Shown here: in pieces, positions 1 through 11,677 of the stretch
Layout: every line of letters begins with the position of its first letter
Position numbering within the stretch: the first letter of the stretch is position 1
Source of the DNA: Thozetella sp. PMI_491
Taxonomy: Eukaryota > Ascomycota > Sordariomycetes > Chaetosphaeriales > Chaetosphaeriaceae
DNA: 64,000 bases
Reading direction: 5' to 3'
Assembly (NCBI GenBank): GCA_021432635.1
Contig: MU270029.1
Coordinates: 496,001-560,000, forward strand
The notes under the pieces: generated by a model
Told to the model about the DNA's origin: nothing
Database searches by the model: none
The model's input: only the letters and a program-made list of their open reading frames with translations
Made by a program: the position numbers and the translations under genes

Positions 1-1009
1 TTTTACCCCTTTTTTTTTTAGCCTTAATAATAACTATAGCAGTAATAACAACAGTAATAATAACAGTAAGATCACTCGATTAGTTACTAGTGTTTTTAGG
101 ACTAATAGAGTGCTATTAGATAATAAACCAATATTTATCATACCTCCTAAGCGTGATAAGTGCTTATAAGCTTTTAGTTGTATAGTTATAAGTACTAACG
201 AGTAGTGTAGTGGTTAAGAAGAAAAAGGCTACTGCTAAGGGTGGTCGGTGCTTTGCTTATAATACTGGGCACGCTCTATACGATTAGAGTATAACTGGCT
301 TAGCTTATAAGAGCTAGTGCCTGCCCTGCTTAAAGAGCGCCCTTATAGGTAAGGATAACGGGTATAACTACTATAAAGATCCTAGCTATAGTAGTAACTA
401 TTGCTTTTACTATGCCTCTAGGCACTCTTATGTTGCTGTATATAATCCTTTAAGCTTTTAAACTATGATTGGGTGTGCTGATTATATATATAGTCTAGTA
501 ATTGCCTAGGCTATTGCTAAGTGGTTCTTGTATGTGTTTGTGGTTGATACCAACCCTTTAATAAGTAGTATATACGTTTGTATACTTTAGTGCTTTATTA
601 ATTGGCTAATTAGTACTTAGGAGAGTAACTATTAGCGCCCTGTAGTTAGGGGGTTGCTATACTTAGCTGAAGAGGGGGAGGAGAAGGTAGCTATAGAGGC
701 TATGATAGAGGAGGAGAGGGCTACTACTGGCTAAAGGGCCTTTACCTGGCTTAGCGTGCTATTGTTCCTACCCCTGTGAGATTATTGTTGTTTTATTTTT
801 AGTGTTTAGGGTAGTATTTTACTCTTTTCTAGTTGTTAGGGGACACGTCCCCCTGAATTAATCTTATACGCTCTATGTGTTTTCCCCTGCTCTCCTAACT
901 ACTCTCCTGTGCTTCCCTTATACTCTCCTTTATATTCCCTTCCCTAACTCTTCTTCTTTCTTAAGAGTGTTAGACCTAGCCTTTAATATAAAATAAAGCT
1001 TTATTTATT
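1..1009. other. AT-rich, RIP-like flank with fossil fragments
   Basis: This stretch is rich in TA and poor in open frames, like the Copia fossil that follows. The plus strand keeps a hint of a zinc-knuckle-like Cys/His pattern near 230-300, so part of it may be another old retroelement piece. It is broken throughout. I see no host gene here. Confidence 0.4.
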
Positions 1010-4000
1010 GATATAAGTGCTTTTAATATGTTATTAGGTGCTTCTTTAGTTATTGTATTGGCTGGATTGTTGTTTCTGTTTATCCACCTGATTTTAGTGA
1101 TCTTATAAGCTTTATAAGACTGTTTTAAAGCTATAAGATCGATTATAAGGCACTTTTCTACTGTGCTTCCTAATTATACTAAGCATTAATACAGCAAGTA
1201 TAAATCTATACAGACTATTAGCTCTAGAGCTTTTATCTATAGGTAATTACAGATCGTTCTAAGTATATAGTTAAGTATATAGCTAATATTAAAGCTAGAG
1301 CTTATACTATAAATCTTACTAGTAAGAATACTATGTGTTATATACTTATACTTAGTCAAAGACTAGTATACTACATTTCTAACTAGCTCAAAGCTCTCTA
1401 AGTACTCTAAGGAGCTCTTATTCCCTAAAACAATCACAAATCTAATCTATAAACTAAGGTCTTTATTATTAGCAAATAATCTATCTATAAAAACATATAG
1501 CCTAGTAGTGTCTAGATCAAGGCTTATATAACAGATGCCCCTCAACTACTTATAGATCTACCAGGCAATACACTTATTAAGCCTCTTAATCTACTACTCC
1601 CCTAGTTCCAGCTCCTAAGTAGCTACAGCATAGTTAAATACTACCTCTAACTAGCAGATAAAAGCAATATAAACGCCTTACACTCTCTGCTCTATATACT
1701 ACTTTCTTATACTCTCTAAACCAGGGTCTACTAGCTTAAGCCTACCTACTTAGCCCTTTTAATAGATTACTATAAAGTCCTTACCAATCTTAAGGTAATA
1801 ACTATTAAAGTCTCTTATAAACCTAGGATTTATTAATAATCTTAGTTTAACTTTAAAACCTACTCTTTAAAGCTTTAATTCCTCTTTCTTAAGAAACTCT
1901 AAGCTACTAATATTAATAGTATTATCAGTTTATAAACCAACTATACCAAATAATTCTCCTACTTTTATAATTAGGAGATATAAATCATATCTAAAAATTT
2001 CTATCTCCAAATACTTTTTATAGTACTTACTATATATTATAAACTAGTACAGCCCTACTTTTATAAGCCTATAAAGTAGCTTTATTACTTTTAAAACAGT
2101 GTTTAAAGGGTATTAACTATATAACTTACGTGGTAAATATAGTAAAATAATATACTAAAGATTAGACCTTAACTAAGTATAAGCTTGTATAATATCTCTA
2201 AGTATAACTTTAAATCCTTATTATTTAAGGCTTAATATAAGTATTAAGATTAGTTATTAGCTATAATATAAAATTATTAACACTTAGGTAAGAAGAGTAT
2301 ACTTCTTATAGTTATTATAGCCTTAGGTAATTAAACGCAATTTTTTATATAGATACTTAGTACCTTACCCTTTTACTTTATAAATAAGCTAATAACTAAA
2401 GATCCTAGCCTAATTATACTCTAGCCTTAAAGTAATTAACTCAATCACACCTACAGCTATTAATAACTCGATTTTAACTTAATCAAAGAGCTTAAACAGC
2501 TCTCTTAATACTTTAATAGTCCCTACTATACATATCTTAACAGTAGTTTTATAACTATATTATTTTTTCTTAGTCTAGTAATTAACTATTACAGCGATCT
2601 TATTACTCTAAGTCCTTTATTTATTAACTTATCTGTTTTTATAATTCTTTACTTAGTATATAATTGCCTCTTATTTTATTAGTTGACCTTACTTTTATTA
2701 CTTTAATAGTTTTAAATACTTAAATATAATTATTTCTTTACTCTCCTCCTAGGGCATTAACTAATTATTTTATATATTATAAGGCCTGATCATAATACTT
2801 CTAAATATAGTAGGTCTATTTACTATTTCTATAGTAATGTCTTTATTAGTTATAACAAGTACTTTAAATAGTCTTTTCTATACTTATAAGCCCTTACACT
2901 ATACTAATACTAAACTCCTAAGAGCTAATAATTATAGTAGGACATACTTAGTATCTAGCTTATTTTATATATAAAGTACTTCTTAAATTCAGTGGTTTAT
3001 AGAAATCTTTTAAAGCTTAATTAAGGCTTTATTATAAGCTCTTATATATTAAATCTAACTTATAGAGGGGGATAAATCTATTAAGATTTATAGATATATC
3101 CTAAAGACTAAAAGGGTTAAGACTAATCTATCTAATCTAGCTATAGTATTTACTACGCTAAGAGCAGCTTATAACGCTTTTTCTCTACTCCCTTTACTCT
3201 CTATAAGTATAATATTATATACTCTTCTTAACATCTTATATACCCTCTTAATCTTTCTAATTAAATTATATACTTCTACTAGGACTTAATAACATATAAT
3301 CCCTATAAGCTTTACCTTAGCTTTAAAATAATTAGCTGTAAAATTAATACCTAAATTAGTTATTAAGACATCTAGTAGTCCTAGATATATATCTATCTAA
3401 TACCTTTTTAGGGTCTTTTACATCGTTTTAGCCGTTATATCTATAAGAAAGCTCCCTATCTAGAATCCTATGCTTATATAAATTATATAAAGCACTGGTT
3501 TACTGTTAAAATACACTATATCCACTAAAATCTTATGGTTAAAGTCAGCTTCTTTTTATAGTTTAAACTTAAAGCGTTTTAATATGTTTTAGTATATCTA
3601 GTAAAAATAATAAAAGTGGTTTATAAGCTTAAAAGCACTTATCTTAACGTTATAGCCTACTTCCTTAAGGAACTTATATATTTTCCCTATAGATAGATGG
3701 CTAAATCATAAATAAACACGTCTTAGCTTAGCCTTAGTTAAGAATATTATACTTGATCTATTTAAACCGTTTATTTACTATACTTCTAGGTTGTCTAAGT
3801 AAAGCTATATATAGCCCTATTTCTTATATACTAGTATATACACTCTAGAGGCACTTACTAACTCGTTACACATATTATATAGCTCTACCCTAAGCTTGTC
3901 TATATCTCTTAAACAGAGAAGGAAGAGGGTTAGCATATTAACTATATAAAACATTACCCGGCTAATTAGTATATCTAGCTCAATACTTCCTATAGAGCTT

Positions 4001-6400
4001 ATAGGAGCTCTGCTATTAAACTTTATATACGCTTCCCTAGCTCTACTAATGTCTAGTATAATCCCTAGTATCTACTTGTAAAGTATTTAAAACTAACTTC
4101 TCCTAGTAGTTGATTTCTTAGCTATACTAGTATCTGGTATTATACCCTAGAATACCTCTTTAGAGTATTAATTAAGTGTAAAAACGTTTGTTTTATACTT
4201 GTTATAATTAAAGTTCTAGTCTATTAGCAGAGTATCTCTTGTTCTAGCTTGTAACACATACTAGAACAACGTGTTAGTAAGTTAAATAGCTGTCTTATAT
4301 TATTAACTACTTTTCTAATTACTTTTATTACTCTTAAAAAACTTATTGTAATTACTAGTTTTCTTATTAGCCTTGTCGTGATTTTTATCTTAGTAGAATG
4401 TAGTCTTTAGGATTAAGCCTTTATACAGGGTAAGAAATACTTAAAAAGTCTCTTTAGGCTTGTTATAGAAAGCTTGGTCGTACTTCTAATCCTCTTTTGC
4501 CTTTGCTTAATCCTCCTTCGTGTGGTTTATTAAGAAATAGCCTTCCTTTTTATATATCTAGTATCTACTGGTTTATTTTATACTAGATCTTTAATTATCT
4601 AGTAGGAAGTACTTAAAGCTCTTTCTATAGCCTTTTTAACACTCTCTTATCCGTTAGAATTATTGATTTATAAAGAAGCTTTCCCTAGTTAACAACTATA
4701 TATTCTTTATAATCTATAAAGTACTTTTAAGCGTTAAATAAAGTGTTTTAAAGCTTTTTTCTAGCCTTATAAGTACTATTAATAACTCTCTAACTCTTAA
4801 GACTACTCTTAAAGTTATATCTATTAGTTACTGTTTAGTATTATATACATTACTAAGAGCTTACTAGTATAGCTATAGCTTATTAAAGAGTACTTATAAC
4901 ACCTTTAGTTTACTTTTTCTAGTTATCTCTAGTTTCTTTCTTAGGATTAAGAATATTAATAAGCTTTAATTGCTATAGTATAGAGCTTATATAGTTTTTA
5001 TATTATAGTATTGTCTAATCTAGGCATATAGTATTATAAATAGCTGTTTAAGGTTTATATAATATAGGTAGTATTATAATACTTCTCCTCTTAGTAGGTA
5101 GTTAAAGATTATATAGAGCTATAATAGTCTAATCCTAAGCTTTTATATATATAGTAAAAACTACCTAACTTTAAAGTCTAAGATATTATACTAAGCACTA
5201 GTCTATATATTCCTGTCTTTCTAGATTTTTATAAATACTTATAATAAACTCACGTTAATCTTCTTAATAGGAGATATTAGGGGTAGTAAAGTATACTAGT
5301 CCTAGTTCTACTAGTCTCTATTAATAGCTATAGATATATTAGAACCCCTTTCTTAGTTGTTTAAAGGTGTATTATTCTGCCTATTATATATACTCTACGA
5401 TCTTTAGAATCCTTATTGTCTAAGCATTTAATATAATAACTAGTCTTAGCTATAGGGATTAGGTTTATTAAATCCCCTTTCTTACTATCTTTAAGCTTTT
5501 TAAAACAGCTATTAGCTATACTTAATCCCTTTATTTTAACTAGGTTAATCCTAGTAGATTATAGGTATTTTAGCTTAGTCTAGTTCATTAAAGGGTTGTT
5601 TATAGGGCTTTTTAAAGACGTCTAAAGCAGCTGATTAGTCAATTAAAGCTTTACTCTCCCCTATATTATTTAGTACCTACTCCTAGCCTTATATAAAACT
5701 ACTCTCTTATTAAAGCTGACTCAAAGGCATTCTTATTAGGGGTCTTTACTAGTCCCTAGTCAGGATTAAGCTTTTACTACTTGCCAAGCTCTAAGTAACC
5801 CTTAGAATTAGATAAACAATCTATAGAACAGCCCTTTTATCCTTATCATTTCTAAACTACTTTATTATATAGTTGAAGAGGGTAATAGCTAGAGGGAGTT
5901 GTATAGCCCGCTTTACTAGCAGTTTATAATTATATAGGTAACTATATAATACTTGTATGATCGGCTTATCTAGCCTTTAGAAGTCTTTAATCTACCAGCT
6001 TTAAAAATCCTCTTAGAAGTAGCTCAGTAGTTTATTTTCACATGGTGGTTTCCCTAGGTTATAATAGCTAAGTAGTTGGGATATAGCCCATGAGTTCCTT
6101 AGCTTAGCTAGAACAGTATCTAGATTAATCTCCTGGTATAGTTTTAAGACTACTGCTCGATCTATAATATCTCGGTCTTAGAGCTGGAGCTTTAGGCAAG
6201 TAAGTATCGCCGTAAGCTCTATATCCTTATGCTCCTCATCAGTATTCTAGTGTGTTGCCAATATACTTATGTACTGGCTACTATACTTATAGGTGCACTA
6301 GTTCGTTTTAGTGCTTTCTCAACAAGGTCCTGATACAGTAAGAACAGTGCCTTGTATCATCAGCTGGCGCTGGTTGTGGTGCTTGTAATACGCTCTGGAT
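1010..6400 (-). mobile_element. Fossil Copia-type (Ty1/Copia) LTR retroelement, RIP-degraded
   Basis: Read on the minus strand, this region resembles a fungal Copia polyprotein. The RNase H end is recognisable at about 1,010-1,400 and the GAG-pre-integrase and integrase core at about 3,300-4,150. A gag part would lie toward 6,400. A reverse transcriptase part is expected between the integrase and RNase H, but I did not confirm it. The element is badly broken, with dozens of breaks, and its base bias (C to T and G to A on both strands) fits repeat-induced point mutation. It therefore looks old and inactive. I could not define its LTRs, so both ends are approximate. Confidence 0.75.
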
Positions 6401-7198
6401 GGTCGTTTGTGTGATCGTTGGCGGCCCTGAAGCAAAGAAGAATGGAATCCTTTAACGAAATCACCACTTTAAAGGAGCCCTGAAGTAAATAAGAACGGAA
6501 TCTCCTAAGTAGCGTTTATAAGTTCGCCTAGCTTATCTATGCTGCTTTTAAAAGCAACACTGATCAGTGTTGGTTAGTATTACAAGATCTCAGTACTGTA
6601 AAACAAACAAACGTAAAACAACTGGGTAAAAGATCCTCTGTATTGGTATATGTCTAGATGTGTTCTCTGTAAGCTAAGTTGACTGCTCGAACGAGCCCCT
6701 AAATGGCCCTCAGCCGATCATGTGACTCTCCGCACTAGATCGGCTGTGGTCCAATCAGAGCTCGTCAGAGCTCTGGATCCTCCATACTAGATCGAGCAAC
6801 GCTACGAACCCACGATCCAACAGTTACTTGAATACCCCCATTCAGCTCAGTATAAGCCTTCAAATGTACTAGAGCCAGTACTTATCGTAGGCCCAATTAT
6901 TATAACGGTCTATGCCTAACTCTTTCATATTCTCGGCTTGGCCAATCTGCAAGTAGCTAGGCATGTCCGAAGCCCGCCAGCTTTAGGCAAACTCGTGGTT
7001 GGGGCCGGAAAACAAGCTGTTTGTCCTTCCGACTGCACACAGACATGTAATACAGCAGCATTAAATCTGGCCGAAAAAATCTTTAATATTTTGATATAAT
7101 CTCAACTACTAGATGTCTATAAATCTAAGGGAATGTTGCTGTTCTACGATACGTGTCTGTCACACTTGGTTGCCTGTACTCCGATTTTCAGCGCGGGT
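6401..7198. other. Transition from AT-rich fossil to gene-bearing DNA
   Basis: Base composition changes gradually from the AT-rich fossil to normal genic DNA. An 18-base perfect palindrome lies at 6555-6572. The end of this stretch is the 3' flank of the spherulin-4-like gene. I see no gene. Confidence 0.5.
6555..6572. repeat. 18-bp perfect palindrome
   Basis: The sequence CAACACTGATCAGTGTTG is its own reverse complement over 18 bases. It lies at the presumed edge of the Copia fossil. It may be a chance palindrome, a protein-binding site, or part of an element end. Confidence 0.6.
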
Positions 7199-8182
7199 TT
7201 AGCCCCTAAAGCTATGGCTCTGCCGACGAGATGCTGGCGTACTCTTCTGCGAGTCGGCAATCACCTGTGACACCAGATCCACGGTTGCCGGCTCGGCTGA
7301 TGGTGCCTCCCACAGTTTCGCACTGGTGAAATATGTGCTGTGAATGCCATAGCTAACAGTCTTGGCGATCTGGTCTTTCAGGATATCCGCGTTCACTGTC
7401 CGCGGTGACTGGACATAGTGCACGATGATGGAAGCCTTTGGCCGTAGGTCTTTGTTTTCCGGGAGCCCCCCGCCTTGTGCCGAATCCGCCAGCTTGTATG
7501 CGTCGAAAGGTGTATAGGAATTTGGTGGTTTATGCGGGCACTGCTCCTCATTTGCATCTGAAGGTTCCTGCCAGCACGTCTCGCGCGTAACGACGACATC
7601 GGCAAGACCGAAGAGCTTCCTCTCATAGGTGGCGTCCATTCGTACGCCAACATTAAGCACAGATGTGTACGTGGAGGTACCAAATGCCGTCTTCGACGCT
7701 TTAGTTATGCGTTCGTAGAAGTCGAAGTCCCCGGGCTGTCCGGATGTCTCGTCGTACCAGATGCCATGGATAGAGATGTTGTAGCTGGTGCTGTCAACCG
7801 TCTTTTGTGCCGGCCATTTTGACCAGTTGTCGATATCTGCCAAGATCATTTGCTCGGTCCTCTTCCCTGGGTTGTTGTAAGCTGTTGACACGTAGCCGAG
7901 CGTGACAACGTTTGAATGCTTGTTCAGCGCATCCACCCCCTGCACCCAATTGATGTTGTAACCCACGTCCAAATTGTTGTAAGGGTCACTGGAGTTGGTT
8001 GGCCCGTTAGATGGATTGATTACGATGTAGAATGTCAGATCCTGGTGCGCCGTGATGGCCTTGATGGTGGCATCCCACTCCGCCTTGTGGGTGTACGGAT
8101 GGGTGTAGAGAGGGAGCATTACGTTGGTCTTGGCGAGAGCAACAGCCGGCAGGAGGGCGGCAAGTGGAAGTGACACCTTCAT
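7199..8182 (-). CDS. Spherulin-4 family secreted glycoside hydrolase (GH135-like)
   Basis: The product is 327 residues long with no intron. Residues 1-17 look like a signal peptide. The rest fits the spherulation-specific family 4 fold (Spherulin4, a TIM barrel), starting with the PLYTHPY segment at 24-30. Aspergillus Sph3 (GH135) of this family cuts galactosaminogalactan, an exopolysaccharide of cell walls and biofilms. Its acidic pair Asp-Glu appears here as D144-E145 in the WYDE motif, and E201 in the TRETCW segment has almost the same spacing as the third Sph3 acid. That supports an active enzyme, although the substrate is inferred. No other galactosaminogalactan gene is nearby. The neighbours are the RIP fossil and a membrane protein gene. 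The start is the only ATG that leaves a full signal peptide. Confidence 0.85.
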   Translation of the reverse strand: MKVSLPLAALLPAVALAKTNVMLPLYTHPYTHKAEWDATIKAITAHQDLTFYIVINPSNGPTNSSDPYNNLDVGYNINWVQGVDALNKHSNVVTLGYVSTAYNNPGKRTEQMILADIDNWSKWPAQKTVDSTSYNISIHGIWYDETSGQPGDFDFYERITKASKTAFGTSTYTSVLNVGVRMDATYERKLFGLADVVVTRETCWQEPSDANEEQCPHKPPNSYTPFDAYKLADSAQGGGLPENKDLRPKASIIVHYVQSPRTVNADILKDQIAKTVSYGIHSTYFTSAKLWEAPSAEPATVDLVSQVIADSQKSTPASRRQSHSFRG

Positions 8183-10228
8183 CTTGCTAAAAAGTAGCAG
8201 GTATTTGTGGATAAATGAGAGTGTTTTCCTGTGTCAGATTGGGCAGTCGGATACTGGCAGGAGTGTGCAGCCGGGATGCTTCTGGAGACTGTTGGCTAGG
8301 TCGTCCCCGATGCCTCTTTATACATCTTCTGAGTTTCCGTAATCAAATTCTGCGTCGCCCTTTCCCTATTATTTCTACGTGAGTAATTGAAGGGAGAGCT
8401 AAGCCTCCGTCCCGACGGCACGGAACCTTATGCTAGCTACCGTCGAATAGCGGCACCAACTCCAAGCCATCTATAGGCAACAATCCGGTGGGCCGCAATC
8501 CCCATGCAATTTGTTAAACCCGAAGCATTGACCAGCTTTCTCCAGATTTAGTTCTGAGTGAGGCCCCCCGGCGTGCCCGATCCAAGGCATGCCGCCACAT
8601 GGCTGAGCAAGGGGGCGGCGTAAGAGGTCCTTGCGTCCACTCTTCCAGCGAATAACCATCGATCATTCTGGGCTTTCCCCGGCTTTCTAGCCTTGTTTCA
8701 ACGCTTCACCAACTACAAATCGTTCCGTATCATCAGGCCGCACTCAGGCGCAAAACATCCGCCCAATCGATTTGAAGGCATTGAATTTAGCGGCTATGCT
8801 GCATGTTCCCAGGAGAATCGCCGACTTTCACATATAGTGCCTAGATATGATTTCTTGCGGCGGGTTAGGCAGAGACATAACAATGTTGCTGAGGTCACCT
8901 GACATCCAGTTGCCGAGTTAAAGGCAATTCACAAAGTGCTTCTTGTTACATAAGCTTTCCTGGCTCAGGTAGCTGCCCTGTTTATTACGATGCTTGGTGT
9001 GAGATCCACAACGATGTTGATTTACTTGTTTGCGATTTCTCAATATGAGCCTGTAACGACTGCAGAGCACCCTCTCTGCCGCTACAAGAGATCGGATAGT
9101 GATGTTGGGACGCTAGTGGTGGAAGGGGGAGCATCCTTCCCCCCCCCCATACTGCAAAAACCACTCCATTTTTGTAACTAGCTAGGAATGCCAATTGGCC
9201 GTATAAGTCACCACACTTTGCAAGAGCCCTGATCTCGGAAGAGCAAGCAACCTCTTCCTTTCTAAAACCTTTTAGAGCAAGTTTACATAAAGCTATATTT
9301 TAACGTTGAAACCAATATCATGGGGCTTTGCCCCATTAATACGGTCAGGGGCCAGAACTTCCCAGTGCTTCGAATACGTGCCTGTGAACCACTTTGGCGA
9401 AGCTGCTTGCCTGGTCCTACCTCAGGCTGGTGGTCACCAGAAGTCGTATTGGTACCTGGATTGCAGCGATCAGAGTATGGGCAGCGAAGGTGGGTTTTGT
9501 TTAGTGGTTTTATTGCACTGAGCGCTCCTCATCAACAGTTTATCCATTCTAATGTTTCATCTTTCCACTCGCAGTTGTACGACACTTTATATAGTGTAGT
9601 AGTAGTAGTAGTAGATAGAGCATATGCAGGCTAGATCGGTACAAGCAAATAAGCGCATTTTGCTTGCGCGGCGGGTGCCATAGCTGGGATCCGAGGAACA
9701 GGTAATGAACCAAGCAAATTGCACAACAACGATGCCTTTGACATCGGCCAATGTCTAGCCTGCAAAAAATTCGGCCCCAGACTTACCGTCAGCTCTTTTG
9801 GGATCTCGCTCATTACACACCGGTTAGTGCCATGGGCCAGGAGTCCAGCTGGGCGCCGGTAGCCAGGCTGTTTCGACTGCAGCCGTACAGTAGCATGGGT
9901 GAAGATAGCTGCCTGTGTCAGAGAGGAAGACACCGGCATGGCCCCCCGCCCAGTAAGAATGCAGCATGCCGAATATGCGCCGCAAATATCCACTAGCACC
10001 TTGCTCGATGCCCCACCATAACACCGGCATCCGAGATAAACGGCGCCCGGGGCTGAAAAACGACGGTATTATTGGAGTATTGATTCACTCTTGAGCATCT
10101 GGGACTTTCGGTACTGCCCATAAAGACCCGTGCGGTCTCCCTTCTCCAGCTTGAGAAGCCAAGTAACCTTTACACCAGAATCTCCTGTGTCCTTTTGTTC
10201 ATTCCCCCATCGACTCTTGCGATAAAAC
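8183..10228. other. Intergenic, no supported gene
   Basis: Two kilobases lie between two divergent genes. Only short open frames without recognisable motifs are present, the longest about 120 codons. A (GTA)n microsatellite lies at about 9596-9614 and a run of C at about 9143-9150. The last 250 bases probably include the promoter of the membrane protein gene. Confidence 0.5.
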
Positions 10229-11169
10229 ATGGCTGTCGACGCCCACACCGTCTTGGCAGCTATAGAGCTGGGCTTCTTTGCCATCCTCTTAGCACCAATA
10301 ACGTGGCATACCGTATCGTTTATCAGAGATGGACAGGCTGGCTGGTATTTCTTACTAGTGTTTGTCATCCGTATGCCATTCAATCTACCAACTCGTTTCG
10401 AGGAGATTGGCTAATACAGTCGCTTGCAGTCAAGATCGCCGGGGCCGCTATGCTCATCGACATCAACAACCAGTCGCAGCCAGCGTCCATTGGGATCCAA
10501 GTGACGGCGCAAATTTTTTACAATATCGCCCTCGGTCCGCTACTTGCCGCCACCCTTTCGTTCGTGAACAATTCAGTTTCCAAGGAGGAGGCCAGAGCCA
10601 CCGAAGTTCCCCGGATCGGGGACGTGGTGCGCCGGAGACCTAAGGTGGGAGCGCCGAAAAGTCTTGCTTCGCGTCTCCGGTTTGCCCACCTCTTGATTCT
10701 CGTCGGCCTCATCCTGGGTATCGTGGGAGGCGTCTATCTCGCCCCGAAGTCGAACGGGCAGATCGACCCTTCCAATCGCGACACCGGTGTGGCCCTACTC
10801 AAAGTATCGCCGTTTCTGTTTCTAGCCGCAATTTTGGCCATAGCTGGAGGTCTGGTAGTACTCTGGGACAAGCGACCTGCCTTGCGGAAGATAGTGCGCG
10901 CAAACATGACTGCCGCGGCGTGTGCGCTTCCTCTCGCGACCATTCGACTGATTTACTCGTTCTTGTCGGCCTTCAACCTCGACACGACGACCAGCATGGG
11001 CCACCCAACTACCTTCAACTCGTTCACTGGCAGCTGGGTGGCGTATCTGTTCCTCGTGTTGATCCCTCAGGTGGTGATAGTGGGAATTTACGCCCTCGGT
11101 GGCATTTTGGGCAGGCAAGGCAAGAACCACACACGGGTTGAGGCCAATGAGCCAGGATACTCTTTATAA
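10229..11169 (+). CDS. DUF7702-type seven-helix integral membrane protein
   Basis: There are two exons, 10229-10370 and 10430-11169, and the product is 293 residues. The 59-nt intron has GTATGC, a GCTAATAC branch site and GCAG. Splicing joins the phases exactly and gives an unbroken hydrophobic protein. Seven helices are predicted. The N-terminal helix (about 8-28) is followed by helices near 35-50, 70-85, 125-145, 170-190, 210-230 and 255-280. The pattern LILVGLILGIVGG in the middle and LIYSF late in the chain match the fungal family named DUF7702, whose function is unknown. The family somewhat resembles RTA1-like lipid-translocating proteins in topology, but I claim no function. It stands alone between the spherulin-4-like gene and the HET gene. 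Confidence 0.8.
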
Positions 11170-11677
11170 AATAGGGCTATAAACCCCATGACGACCAAGG
11201 AGAAGGAAGGATGTTCTGACACATCCATAGGCGACAGTCATGTTCTTTATTAGAGCTTTCTACTTTGGTTATTCGTCAGCGATTCCCTCGAGGTTCTACT
11301 CTATTACCTCTTACACTCAGCTTCTTCTTCAGGATAGCGTTTGGAATTCGATTCAGATAATTCGAACCTTGACAAGCCATTGTCTTGATGCCTCGCGACT
11401 GCTCCCACCGAACTCAGACTAAATTGGCGCAATCTATTCGCGCGTAAACAAGCGCGTTGGACCTGCAGCTTCCCCATCTTTTTCGTCAGCATGAAAGTTA
11501 CCCAGACCAGCCAAGGGCCCAGCCTCGTGCGGCGCGATGCTTAATGCCCTGCATATTCTCTTAGACCATGCTAAACTTTACTAAGCACCCACGTAGAGCA
11601 AATCAACTTCGAAGTATTATCCTCGCCTCGCCTGAACCTTGTTCCCAATAGCATATCAGTAGTTAGTCTTTTGTGCC
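11170..11677. other. Intergenic, promoter region of the HET gene
   Basis: About 500 bases lie between two genes on the same strand. No motif beyond ordinary promoter-like sequence could be supported. Confidence 0.4.
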
